Origin: Prevotella sp. UBA3776 | GTDB taxonomy: Bacteria; Bacteroidota; Bacteroidia; Bacteroidales; Bacteroidaceae | Length of the DNA stretch: 27,607 nucleotides | Assembly (NCBI GenBank): GCA_002369515.1 | Contig: DFFM01000038.1 | Span: forward strand, 1-27,607 | Reading direction: 5' to 3' | Shown here: positions 16,038-23,395 of the stretch, in pieces | How the letters are laid out: each line of letters opens with the position of its first letter | Numbering within the stretch: position 1 is the first letter of the stretch | Made by a program: the position numbers and the translations under genes | The notes under the pieces: model-generated | Told to the model about the DNA's origin: nothing | The model's input: only the letters and a program-made list of their open reading frames with translations | The model's database searches: none

Positions 16038-17252
16038 TCAATAGAAGAAGACGTCTTTCGACTCGTTGAACATTTTGTTCAACCTGCCGTAGGTGGGGTG
16101 TTTCTCAAGCAATTCGGGCCGGTCGGCCAATGGGCGGAGACTCTGCACCCACTTGCGGTAGAATGTGGTTTCGCTGAGAATGTCGAGATACTTCCTCGCC
16201 ACAGCGGGCTCGCCCGCCACAAGGTTGGTCTCGGCCAGACGGAGCAGTGCGCGCCCGCTCTTGTTGCTGTTGGGCACCGACTCCATGGCCTCGAAGGCAG
16301 CGTGCTGCGCCATGTTGGTCATGCCCAGCTGCATGAACACGTCGCTCATGAGGAATGCCGACGACTGGCTGCTGATGCTGCGGTTGGACATGGAGATGCT
16401 TTCGAGCAACTGCTGCTCGCCGGCGCGCCCTGTCTGGAACATGGCCAGCGCCACGGCGCTCTGCAGCGCCAACGACTGCGGACGCTCCGCATAGTATTGG
16501 GCCACGATGTGCTCCCACTGCCGGCCGCGCACCATCATGTCGTAGCGCATTTCGTCGGCGGTGCCCAGCAGGTGCTGGTCCCAGTAATAGTCGATGCCGC
16601 GCGCCACCTGCCGCAAAGGATAGGGGGTGAGCCACGAACTGGCCAACACGCAGCCAACCAGCAGCACCACCGCCACGCCACTTTTCCACCAGCGCGGCAG
16701 CAGGGCCAGCGACAGCACGACCACCGCAGGCCCCAACAGCCAGTAGCCAACCACCGTCAGCACCAACACGCAGGCAAAACGCCGGCGCCCACCAAGCGGC
16801 AACCATGCCCAGAGGGCCATGACCGCCAGCAGGGCCACCGTCAGCGTCATGGGGACATAAACGTTGGTGCCCACCCACCACAACAGAACCGGGGGGACAA
16901 AAGAGAGGAGCCGCGCCCTCACCCCCAGCGAGGCTTCGCGGGAGGAGCTTCGCCTGACGATGCGCCACGTCAGCCACAGCGCCAACACGGCCAAGAGGGC
17001 ATAAATGAATGCGCCCATGGCGGGATTGACAAAGCACTGCACAAGCATCTCGCCCACATACTGCGCCAGTCCGCCCGGCACGGACAGCCGTTCGAACAGG
17101 TAGTCGCGGTTCCAAAGGAACAGCTGCGACTGTTCGCGCGCCAGCAGCACAAAAGGCCGAAAAAAGTACCAAAAGCAATAAACGCTGACAGCCAACAGGG
17201 CCGCCAGCAAGTGGAACCAGTATTTTGTAACAAATTGTTTTGCCTTCGTCAT
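16038..17252 (-). CDS. Polytopic membrane protein with helical C-terminal domain (possibly DUF6057)
   Basis: This 404-residue protein has about six hydrophobic segments in its first 210 residues (the first at about 12-32). A soluble helical half from about 215 has TPR-like spacing (AMFQTGRAGEQQLLE, FMQLGMTNMAQHAAFEAME, RLAETNLVAGEPAVARKYL). It resembles a Bacteroidota family that I believe is called DUF6057, but I am not certain. No catalytic motif is visible. The ATG at 17252 is preferred over an in-frame TTG at 17285. It is the first gene of a probable two-gene unit with the CxxCH lipoprotein. Its leader would contain copy 2 of the double-hairpin repeat, with a -7 box at 17434-17441. Confidence 0.6.
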   Translation of the reverse strand: MTKAKQFVTKYWFHLLAALLAVSVYCFWYFFRPFVLLAREQSQLFLWNRDYLFERLSVPGGLAQYVGEMLVQCFVNPAMGAFIYALLAVLALWLTWRIVRRSSSREASLGVRARLLSFVPPVLLWWVGTNVYVPMTLTVALLAVMALWAWLPLGGRRRFACVLVLTVVGYWLLGPAVVVLSLALLPRWWKSGVAVVLLVGCVLASSWLTPYPLRQVARGIDYYWDQHLLGTADEMRYDMMVRGRQWEHIVAQYYAERPQSLALQSAVALAMFQTGRAGEQQLLESISMSNRSISSQSSAFLMSDVFMQLGMTNMAQHAAFEAMESVPNSNKSGRALLRLAETNLVAGEPAVARKYLDILSETTFYRKWVQSLRPLADRPELLEKHPTYGRLNKMFNESKDVFFY

Positions 17253-17323
17253 CGCTTCTTTATTTTGCTGAGTGATCGTGTTCAAAAGGGGGGAAGAGTG
17301 TCTTTACATTGTTTCCTTTCCAC

Positions 17324-17438
17324 TTCTATATAACTAAAAGTTTTTCGTCTGTTTTGCAGCAGGTGGTGACGTGGCCCACGTCACGATCCGTGAAATTGTG
17401 ACGTGAGACACGTCACCTCCTACTCGGACACCGCAAAG
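17324..17438. repeat. Double-hairpin dispersed repeat, copy 2
   Basis: This copy is closely similar to copy 1 (1826-1940) along its whole length, including the flank ACTAAAAGTTTTTCGTCTG. The hairpins are GTGACGTG-GCC-CACGTCAC (17366-17384) and GTGACGTG-AGA-CACGTCAC (17398-17416). The outer stem is weaker than in copy 1 (GCAGGTGG against CCTCCTAC). It lies between the membrane-protein gene and its predicted promoter box. Confidence 0.9.
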
Positions 17439-17441
17439 ATA
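17434..17441 (-). promoter_or_regulatory. -7 promoter box for the membrane-protein/lipoprotein unit
   Basis: The minus strand reads TATCTTTG at 17441-17434, at the same place relative to the double-hairpin repeat as the promoter of the BASS-like gene. No TTTG stands 20 bp upstream, so the match is partial. Confidence 0.5.
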
Positions 17442-17539
17442 GTCATTATTTGCGACATGAGGTTCGCCGGCAGTAACATTTTTTTTGCCTGCTGTAGCAG
17501 ATGGCGCGTGAGCGGGGGGAGGGGACGTGCGCCTGGCAC

Positions 17540-17576
17540 AAAAAAAGTGGCGCGTCCCATTCGCCGGGCGCGCCAC
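17540..17576 (-). terminator. Terminator of the susC-susD transcript
   Basis: On the minus strand a perfect stem GTGGCGCG/CGCGCCAC (17576-17569 with 17554-17547) is followed by seven T residues (17546-17540). It lies about 105 bp after the SusD stop codon. Confidence 0.8.
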
Positions 17577-17679
17577 CTCTTTGAAGGTTATAAAAAAGAG
17601 ATTTTTATAAGAGTAACGAACGAAAACTCTCTTTCATCTACCTAAGTTGATAACAGTTGGTTGTGTCTTTTCGGGGATA

Positions 17680-19593
17680 TTACTGCTGTCCCTGATATGC
17701 CGGGTTCTGGTCGCAGAGCGGGTTCTTCAGAATCTCGTCGATAGGAATAGGCATATCCATCTTCAGGTCGTTGTAATCGTAGTCGCGGTTGGTCCAAGGC
17801 ACATCCTTCAGGTCGGTGACGTTGCGCTTGGGATAGTTGGTGGCTACGTGGTCGGCCATGAAGCCAGACTTCTGCATGTCCGGACGGAGGCACCACTCGC
17901 AGTTGAACTCCTTGCGGCGCTCGGTGTTGACAGCCACTTTCCATACGGGCGACTTGAAGCCCTTCTGTGCCGTGTACTGAGTGTAATAGGTCTTAGCATC
18001 CTGGCGCAGGGCGTCGTTGCTGCCGAAGGGCAGAGGATAGTCTTTGCGATTCTTGTAGAAAGGACCACCGTCATTGTTTTCACCTTCTTCGCGGCCCACC
18101 CAGTTGGCAAAGTCATTATAGTAGGGCATGTACTTGGCAGTAAGGGCTTCTTCCTTACCAGCCTCAAACTTGCCGAAGGCGCGCTCGCGCAAGGCGTCAA
18201 TCTGCTTCCAGCCTTCTGCGTCCTGTCCGAGACGGAAGCAGCACTCAGCATAGTCGAGCATCACGTTGGGCAGACGCTTCCAGTAGATGGGAGTAGGACT
18301 CCAGTGTCCGTCGCCCCATGCCTTGTAGTTGGCAGAGGCCGTACGCCACATCTTGGAACTCCAGATGGCAGGCGCCCACTCACCGTTGTTGAAGTGGAAC
18401 TGCTTGGTCGTGGTACCAGAGGCACCCTTGCCGAGAGTCTCCTGCAGGTAGGGGTTCACACCGTAGATGGCGGGCTCATACCAGCCTTCATACTGCGGGT
18501 CGTAGGCGGGGTTGTTCGGGTCGATCTGAGGAACGGCGCCAGTGTAGCAAGAGCCCTGGCGACGCTTGTCGCCCTTCTCATAGCAGGAGTACCACTCCCA
18601 AGAGAGATAGAGCGAGCCCCATCCACCGTTTTCAGGACAAGCGGTGTACCACTTCAGCATCAGCTTGGTGGTCACGTTGCCCCACTGTCCCCAGTTGGTG
18701 CCTTCGTCGAGCTGCTCCACCCAGATGGCCTCGGGTCCCCATGCAGAGGCGGGGTCCCACAGTGTGGTGAACGACTCGTTCAGCTTGTAGGTGCCGCTGT
18801 CAAGAATCTGCTTGAAGCACTGGGCTGCCTGCTGATAGCACTGCTGTGCGGCTGCGGCATCCTGAGCCTGTCCGTTGGCACCATCGGTCAGACGATAAGC
18901 CTTCCACATGTAGGCGTCGCCCAGATAGGCCAGAGCCATACCCTTGGTGGCGCGTCCATACTGTCCGTCCATGGGTTTCCAGTCGAGCAGTTCGGCTGCG
19001 GCCTTGAAGTCTTCGATGATGAAGTCCCACATCTCGGTGTAGGTTTCTGCGCGGGCTTTCTGCGGCGTGTTGGTGTAGTTCTCGCCAGTGGCCAGCATGG
19101 GCACACGTCCGAAGGTGGTGGCCAGCCAGTGGTAGAAGAAACCGCGGATGGCGCGGCCTTCGCCCTCGAGATGCTGCTTTACGGAAGGAGTGAGCTCGGT
19201 GGCCTCCTCGAGTCCGGCCAGATAGTCGTTGGCACGGCAGATGCCGTGATAAACGTGCTTCCATCCGCCCAGAAGCTCCTCAGAGTTCTGGTTCCAAGCC
19301 TGAACGTTCCAGTTCTTGTCCCATCCAGTGGCCTGGGTGTCGATGGTGGGGTGGCAACCCGTGAAGAGGTTGGGCTTGAATCCCCAGTCACCATCGTAGG
19401 CGTCGTTCGGGTACAGCATGTCATAAACGCCGTTCAAACCTTTTTTGGCATTGGCATCGTTCTCAAACATAGCATCCATAGAGATGATTTCGTACTGGTT
19501 GACCTCCAGGAACTCATCGTTGTTGCAGGATGTAAGACCAAGACCCATGGCGCTGCACAATGCTGCACTGAATAAAATATATCTTGTCTTCAT
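17680..19593 (-). CDS. SusD/RagB-family outer-membrane glycan-binding lipoprotein
   Basis: This 637-residue lipoprotein has a lipobox (LGLTSC, C23) and the SusD fold signatures: the N-terminal NDEFLEVNQYE segment, ANAKKGLNGVYDMLYP, the TPR-like helices (GEGRAIRGFFYHWLATTFGR) and a C-terminal ending with IPIDEILKNP. SusD proteins sit on the cell surface as a lid over the SusC channel and bind the glycan chain. It follows susC by 65 bp on the same strand, the standard arrangement. Aromatic residues are abundant (many Trp and Tyr in 190-450), as expected for sugar stacking, but the specificity cannot be deduced. Its length is slightly above the common 500-600. Confidence 0.95.
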   Translation of the reverse strand: MKTRYILFSAALCSAMGLGLTSCNNDEFLEVNQYEIISMDAMFENDANAKKGLNGVYDMLYPNDAYDGDWGFKPNLFTGCHPTIDTQATGWDKNWNVQAWNQNSEELLGGWKHVYHGICRANDYLAGLEEATELTPSVKQHLEGEGRAIRGFFYHWLATTFGRVPMLATGENYTNTPQKARAETYTEMWDFIIEDFKAAAELLDWKPMDGQYGRATKGMALAYLGDAYMWKAYRLTDGANGQAQDAAAAQQCYQQAAQCFKQILDSGTYKLNESFTTLWDPASAWGPEAIWVEQLDEGTNWGQWGNVTTKLMLKWYTACPENGGWGSLYLSWEWYSCYEKGDKRRQGSCYTGAVPQIDPNNPAYDPQYEGWYEPAIYGVNPYLQETLGKGASGTTTKQFHFNNGEWAPAIWSSKMWRTASANYKAWGDGHWSPTPIYWKRLPNVMLDYAECCFRLGQDAEGWKQIDALRERAFGKFEAGKEEALTAKYMPYYNDFANWVGREEGENNDGGPFYKNRKDYPLPFGSNDALRQDAKTYYTQYTAQKGFKSPVWKVAVNTERRKEFNCEWCLRPDMQKSGFMADHVATNYPKRNVTDLKDVPWTNRDYDYNDLKMDMPIPIDEILKNPLCDQNPAYQGQQ

Positions 19594-19658
19594 AATAAAA
19601 TTTCAATTGTTTACTGTTTTACTTTTTCTGTTAACATGCACTCTTTTGTATGGATGCA

Positions 19659-22600
19659 TTAGAAGGTTACGTTGATACCAGCCATGAAGGTGCGGGGCTG
19701 CGGGTAACGACCGGTGTCAAGTCCCGAGTAGAGAACAGAACCGCTACCGCACTCAGGATCGCCGTACTTGTTGTAGCCAGAGATGGTCAGCAGATTGCTC
19801 ACACCCACATATACACGTGCTTTCTGGATGGCCAGCATGTTGCAGATGCTGTGAGGCAGCGAGTAGCCCACCTGGAGGTTGGAGATGCGGAGGAAGTCGC
19901 CGTTCTTGACCCACAGGTCGCTCACACGGTAGTTGCGGTTCGAGTCGATGATGCTCAGACGGGGCAGAGCACCATTGCCGTTTCTGAAGGCGTCGTTGTA
20001 GGCATCGGTCAGGATGTTAGGAGTACACTGGTCGTCGAGCTGACGCATAGAACTCATCTTCATGGCCGAGTACGAAAGGATGTCCTGTCCGAGCACACCG
20101 TACATATAGAGGTTGAAGTCCCAGTCCTTATAGGTGGCGCCGAGGGTCAGACCGTAGTTGAGCTTGGGGAATCCGTTGCCCAGGACAACGCGGTCGTTCT
20201 GGTCGATGCAGTGGTCGCCGTTGAGATCCTTGAACTTCATGTCGCCGATGGCAAGCGGGTGGTCGGTGTCGATCTTCGACTCAGCATCGCCGGGATAGTT
20301 GTGCTTTTCTCCTTTTTCGTCGGTGTACTCGCCATAGAGATAGTTGTAGTATTCGTCAAGATCCTTCTGGTCCTTGATGACACCGTCGGTGAGGTAGCCA
20401 TAGAACGAACCTACGGCCTCGCCTTCCATACAGATGGAGTGGTTGTTCCAGTCGCCGTTGCCGTCGATGGCACCTACCTGAGAACCGTCGTATGCACCGG
20501 CGCCACTGTTGCCCGAAGCGGTGTTGTAGAGCGGGTCACCCATCTTCTTCACCTTGTTCTTGATGGTAGAACCGGTCAGACGAGCGTTGAACGAGAAGTC
20601 CTTGGTGAACTGCTTGTGATAACCCAGTGCAAACTCGAAGCCCTTGTTCTCGATTTCACCATAGTTGGTGTAGATCTGAGTGTAACCGGCCGTAGGACGA
20701 ATCTGCTGATAGAGGAGCAGGTCCTTGGTGTTCTTGATGAAGTAGTCGAGCGTGACATCCCAGTTCTCCAGGAATGCGAAGTCGATACCGAAGTTGGTCA
20801 TCTCGGTGGTCTCCCACTTCAGGTCGGTGTCAACCAGGTCGGAGAGCCAACCACCCTGACGGTCGCGGTTGCCGCCGAAGGCGCCGGCCATACCGGGAGA
20901 AGAGGGATAGAAGATGGTGGCACAGTTACCGCCGTCGGAGTTCAAGGCAGCGATGGCCTTGCCGGCGATGCCACCGGCGTTACCGGTCTGACCCCAACCC
21001 ACGCGGAGCTTCAGGTTGTCAACAAACTTCACATCCTTGAGGAACGGTTCCTCGGAGATGCGCCATGCACCTGCCACTGAGGGGAATGTACCCCAACGGT
21101 TGCCGGCACCGAAGTTGGAGCTACCGTCACGACGGATGGTACCGGTGAGGATGTAGCGGTCCATCAGGCTGTAAGAACCACGGGCGAAGTAAGAGATGGT
21201 GTGAACGTCAGCATTGTAGGCGCCGTTGCCCTGGATGTCGTCGGGCTTGTTGGTCAGCTTGATGTTGCGGTTCCAAACAGAGTCGAACTCACGTGCGCTT
21301 GCGCTTACCCACTGTCCCCACGACTTGCCGACCTCGTTACCGAGCATCAGGGTGAGGTTGTGTATGCCGATGTTCAAGTTATAGGTGAGGTAGGTCTGCA
21401 GGCCGAGGCTGTAGCCGTGGCTGTTGTTCAGAGAGAAAGCATAGCTCTGGTCCGAGCCCGAAGGACGGAGCACCTCAGTCCACTGGCCGCCAATGTTGTT
21501 GTAGCGGAAACGTCCGCCTGTGTAGTCAGAGCTGTTGTTGCCCCAGTATGTATAAGTACCCTGGCTGCGAATGTCCAGTTTGTGCTGGTCGGTGTCGATG
21601 AAGGTCAGGTCGATGAAGGCCGTTGTCTGGATGCGGTCGAAACCGTTGCGGCTGCGCTCGCCGTTCTCCATCTGGGTGGCGTAGGGGTTGGCGGCGATGG
21701 AAGTGTTGCCTTCCCAAGAGTTCGGGGTCATGAGGTAGCCCGAACCGAAGGTACCGTCGGGATTCACCAGGTTGACGTTGATCAAAGCCTTTTTGGGGTC
21801 GTTCTCGTCGAGATAGTCCAGCGTGGGAGTCATTGAGGCGAAGTCACGCAGAGACGACAGGTTCTGGTTGTTACCCATGGAGGCGTTCGAGCCCTTGCTC
21901 TCGCTGTGGGTGTAGTTGATGTCGCCGCCAATCTCCAGATAGCGGTTCACCTTTGAGGTGATGTTGGCGCGGGTGGTGAAGCGCTGATAGTTGGTGTTGA
22001 CAACCAGACCCTTCACATTGTTATAACCGAACGAGAGGTTGTACTGTGTCTTTTCGTTGCCGCCATTGAGCGAAGCGCCATACTGCTGACGCAGGGCGGC
22101 GCGTGTCATTTCCTTCTGCCAGTCGATTTCCCTGACATTGCTCATGCTGCTGAGGTCCCAAAGCTTGTTGATGAACATGGATCCGTCGTTACCCTTGGCC
22201 TCCTTGATGGCCTTGTGATACTGGTTGAGGTCCATCACGTCGAGCGTATAAGGCAATGTCTGCAGACCGAAGTCGGCGGTCAGCGTGATGTTGGTCTTGC
22301 CCTTCGAGCCGTGCTTGGTGGTGATCATCACCACACCGTTGGCGCCGGCCGAACCGTAGATGGCGGTTGCCGAGGCGTCCTTCAGAATCTCGATGCGCTC
22401 GATGTCCGAGGGGTTCACGAAGTCGGCGTTGTTGCCCACCTGCACACCATCAACCACGTAGAGAGGCGAAGCGTCGCCATTGATGGTTCCCACACCACGG
22501 ATGCGGATGGCGGCCTTGCCGTCAGGCGAACCGTCCTGCTGGGCAACCATCACACCGGCGGCTGCACCCTGCAGGGCCTGGCCGATGTTCTGCGGCACAC

Positions 22601-23006
22601 GCTTCATCACGGCCTCCTGGTCAACGGTGGCCACCGAACCGGAGATGTCGCTCTTCTTCATCGTACCGTAACCCACGACCACCACGTCGTTGAGCATCTG
22701 GGCGTCTTCCTTCAGTACAATCGTGATGTTCTGACGACCATTCACGCTGATCTTCTGGGGAACATAGCCCACGTAAGACACATTCAAGGTTGCGTTTGAG
22801 GGCGCATTGACGCTGAACTGACCATTGAAGTCGGTCACGGCACCTGTTTGCGTACCTGCAACTTTCACGGTGGCACCAATGATGGGCTCACCTGACTCGT
22901 CATTGACTGTTCCCTTTACAAGGCTCTGTGCCCATGCTCCCACCGGGAACAAGCAGAGCAAGAACAGTACCTTAAACAGCTTTTGCTGTGATTTAAGATT
23001 CAACAT
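19659..23006 (-). CDS. SusC/RagA-family TonB-linked outer-membrane transporter
   Basis: This 1115-residue protein has a signal peptide cleaved near AWA-Q (26/27). A carboxypeptidase-D regulatory-like domain follows (about 30-105, VKGTVNDESGEPIIGATVKV). The SusC plug then includes LNDVVVVGYGTMKKSDISGSV, SPLYVVDGVQV and DIERIEILKDASATAIYG, and a long beta-barrel ends in FMAGINVTF. It imports oligosaccharides across the outer membrane using TonB energy, paired with SusD just downstream. No N-terminal STN extension is present, so regulation by an anti-sigma/ECF pair acting through this protein is unlikely. The leader of about 140 nt starts from a TATATTTG box, and a TGTAACA repeat cluster lies upstream. 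Confidence 0.95.
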   Translation of the reverse strand: MLNLKSQQKLFKVLFLLCLFPVGAWAQSLVKGTVNDESGEPIIGATVKVAGTQTGAVTDFNGQFSVNAPSNATLNVSYVGYVPQKISVNGRQNITIVLKEDAQMLNDVVVVGYGTMKKSDISGSVATVDQEAVMKRVPQNIGQALQGAAAGVMVAQQDGSPDGKAAIRIRGVGTINGDASPLYVVDGVQVGNNADFVNPSDIERIEILKDASATAIYGSAGANGVVMITTKHGSKGKTNITLTADFGLQTLPYTLDVMDLNQYHKAIKEAKGNDGSMFINKLWDLSSMSNVREIDWQKEMTRAALRQQYGASLNGGNEKTQYNLSFGYNNVKGLVVNTNYQRFTTRANITSKVNRYLEIGGDINYTHSESKGSNASMGNNQNLSSLRDFASMTPTLDYLDENDPKKALINVNLVNPDGTFGSGYLMTPNSWEGNTSIAANPYATQMENGERSRNGFDRIQTTAFIDLTFIDTDQHKLDIRSQGTYTYWGNNSSDYTGGRFRYNNIGGQWTEVLRPSGSDQSYAFSLNNSHGYSLGLQTYLTYNLNIGIHNLTLMLGNEVGKSWGQWVSASAREFDSVWNRNIKLTNKPDDIQGNGAYNADVHTISYFARGSYSLMDRYILTGTIRRDGSSNFGAGNRWGTFPSVAGAWRISEEPFLKDVKFVDNLKLRVGWGQTGNAGGIAGKAIAALNSDGGNCATIFYPSSPGMAGAFGGNRDRQGGWLSDLVDTDLKWETTEMTNFGIDFAFLENWDVTLDYFIKNTKDLLLYQQIRPTAGYTQIYTNYGEIENKGFEFALGYHKQFTKDFSFNARLTGSTIKNKVKKMGDPLYNTASGNSGAGAYDGSQVGAIDGNGDWNNHSICMEGEAVGSFYGYLTDGVIKDQKDLDEYYNYLYGEYTDEKGEKHNYPGDAESKIDTDHPLAIGDMKFKDLNGDHCIDQNDRVVLGNGFPKLNYGLTLGATYKDWDFNLYMYGVLGQDILSYSAMKMSSMRQLDDQCTPNILTDAYNDAFRNGNGALPRLSIIDSNRNYRVSDLWVKNGDFLRISNLQVGYSLPHSICNMLAIQKARVYVGVSNLLTISGYNKYGDPECGSGSVLYSGLDTGRYPQPRTFMAGINVTF

Positions 23007-23152
23007 ACTTACATTTGGTTTTTGTTAATAGATAATTATAGATATGTACTTAATCTGTCGGCTTTGTCTTTTCCATCAAAAAATGTTTCATCACACACCT
23101 CTGTACGCTTGGAAATCGGGGTCAAAAAGGGTGCAAGCATAGATTTTCGCTG

Positions 23153-23160
23153 CAAATATA
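23153..23160 (-). promoter_or_regulatory. -7 promoter box for susC-susD
   Basis: The minus strand reads TATATTTG (23160-23153), matching TAnnTTTG. No TTTG stands 20 bp upstream, as expected for a promoter that needs an activator. The TGTAACA cluster begins 31 bp upstream. Confidence 0.55.
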
Positions 23161-23190
23161 CGGTACTTTACAACAATACGAATCGCGCCA

Positions 23191-23258
23191 TGTAACACGT
23201 TTTTTCGATTTTGTAACATCGATTTCGAAAAGTCCACCAAAATGTAACATTTGTTACA
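23191..23258. promoter_or_regulatory. Candidate operator: phased TGTAACA sites
   Basis: TGTAACA occurs at 23191, 23212 and 23243, and its inverse TGTTACA at 23252, so the last two form the palindrome TGTAACA-TT-TGTTACA. The spacings of 21 and 31 bp are close to two and three helical turns, which places the sites on one DNA face. The cluster lies between the divergent susC and GH43 promoters. The regulator is not encoded in this window. Confidence 0.55.
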
Positions 23259-23288
23259 CCCCGAATAGTCGTCAACTCCTTTTTTTTG

Positions 23289-23296
23289 TATTTTTG
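23289..23296 (+). promoter_or_regulatory. -7 promoter box for the GH43 pair
   Basis: TATTTTTG matches TAnnTTTG. It would start transcription near 23303, giving a leader of about 93 nt that is rich in C and A. The leader contains a TTGTCAA...TTGACAA inverted pair (about 23299-23334). No TTTG is seen at -33. Confidence 0.5.
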
Positions 23297-23395
23297 CATT
23301 GTCAAAAAAAACACAACAAGAAAACTTGACAATCGACAGCCGACAACCGGCAATTCCGAACGGCAACCAACAACCAACAAAAAAACATACCGAGA

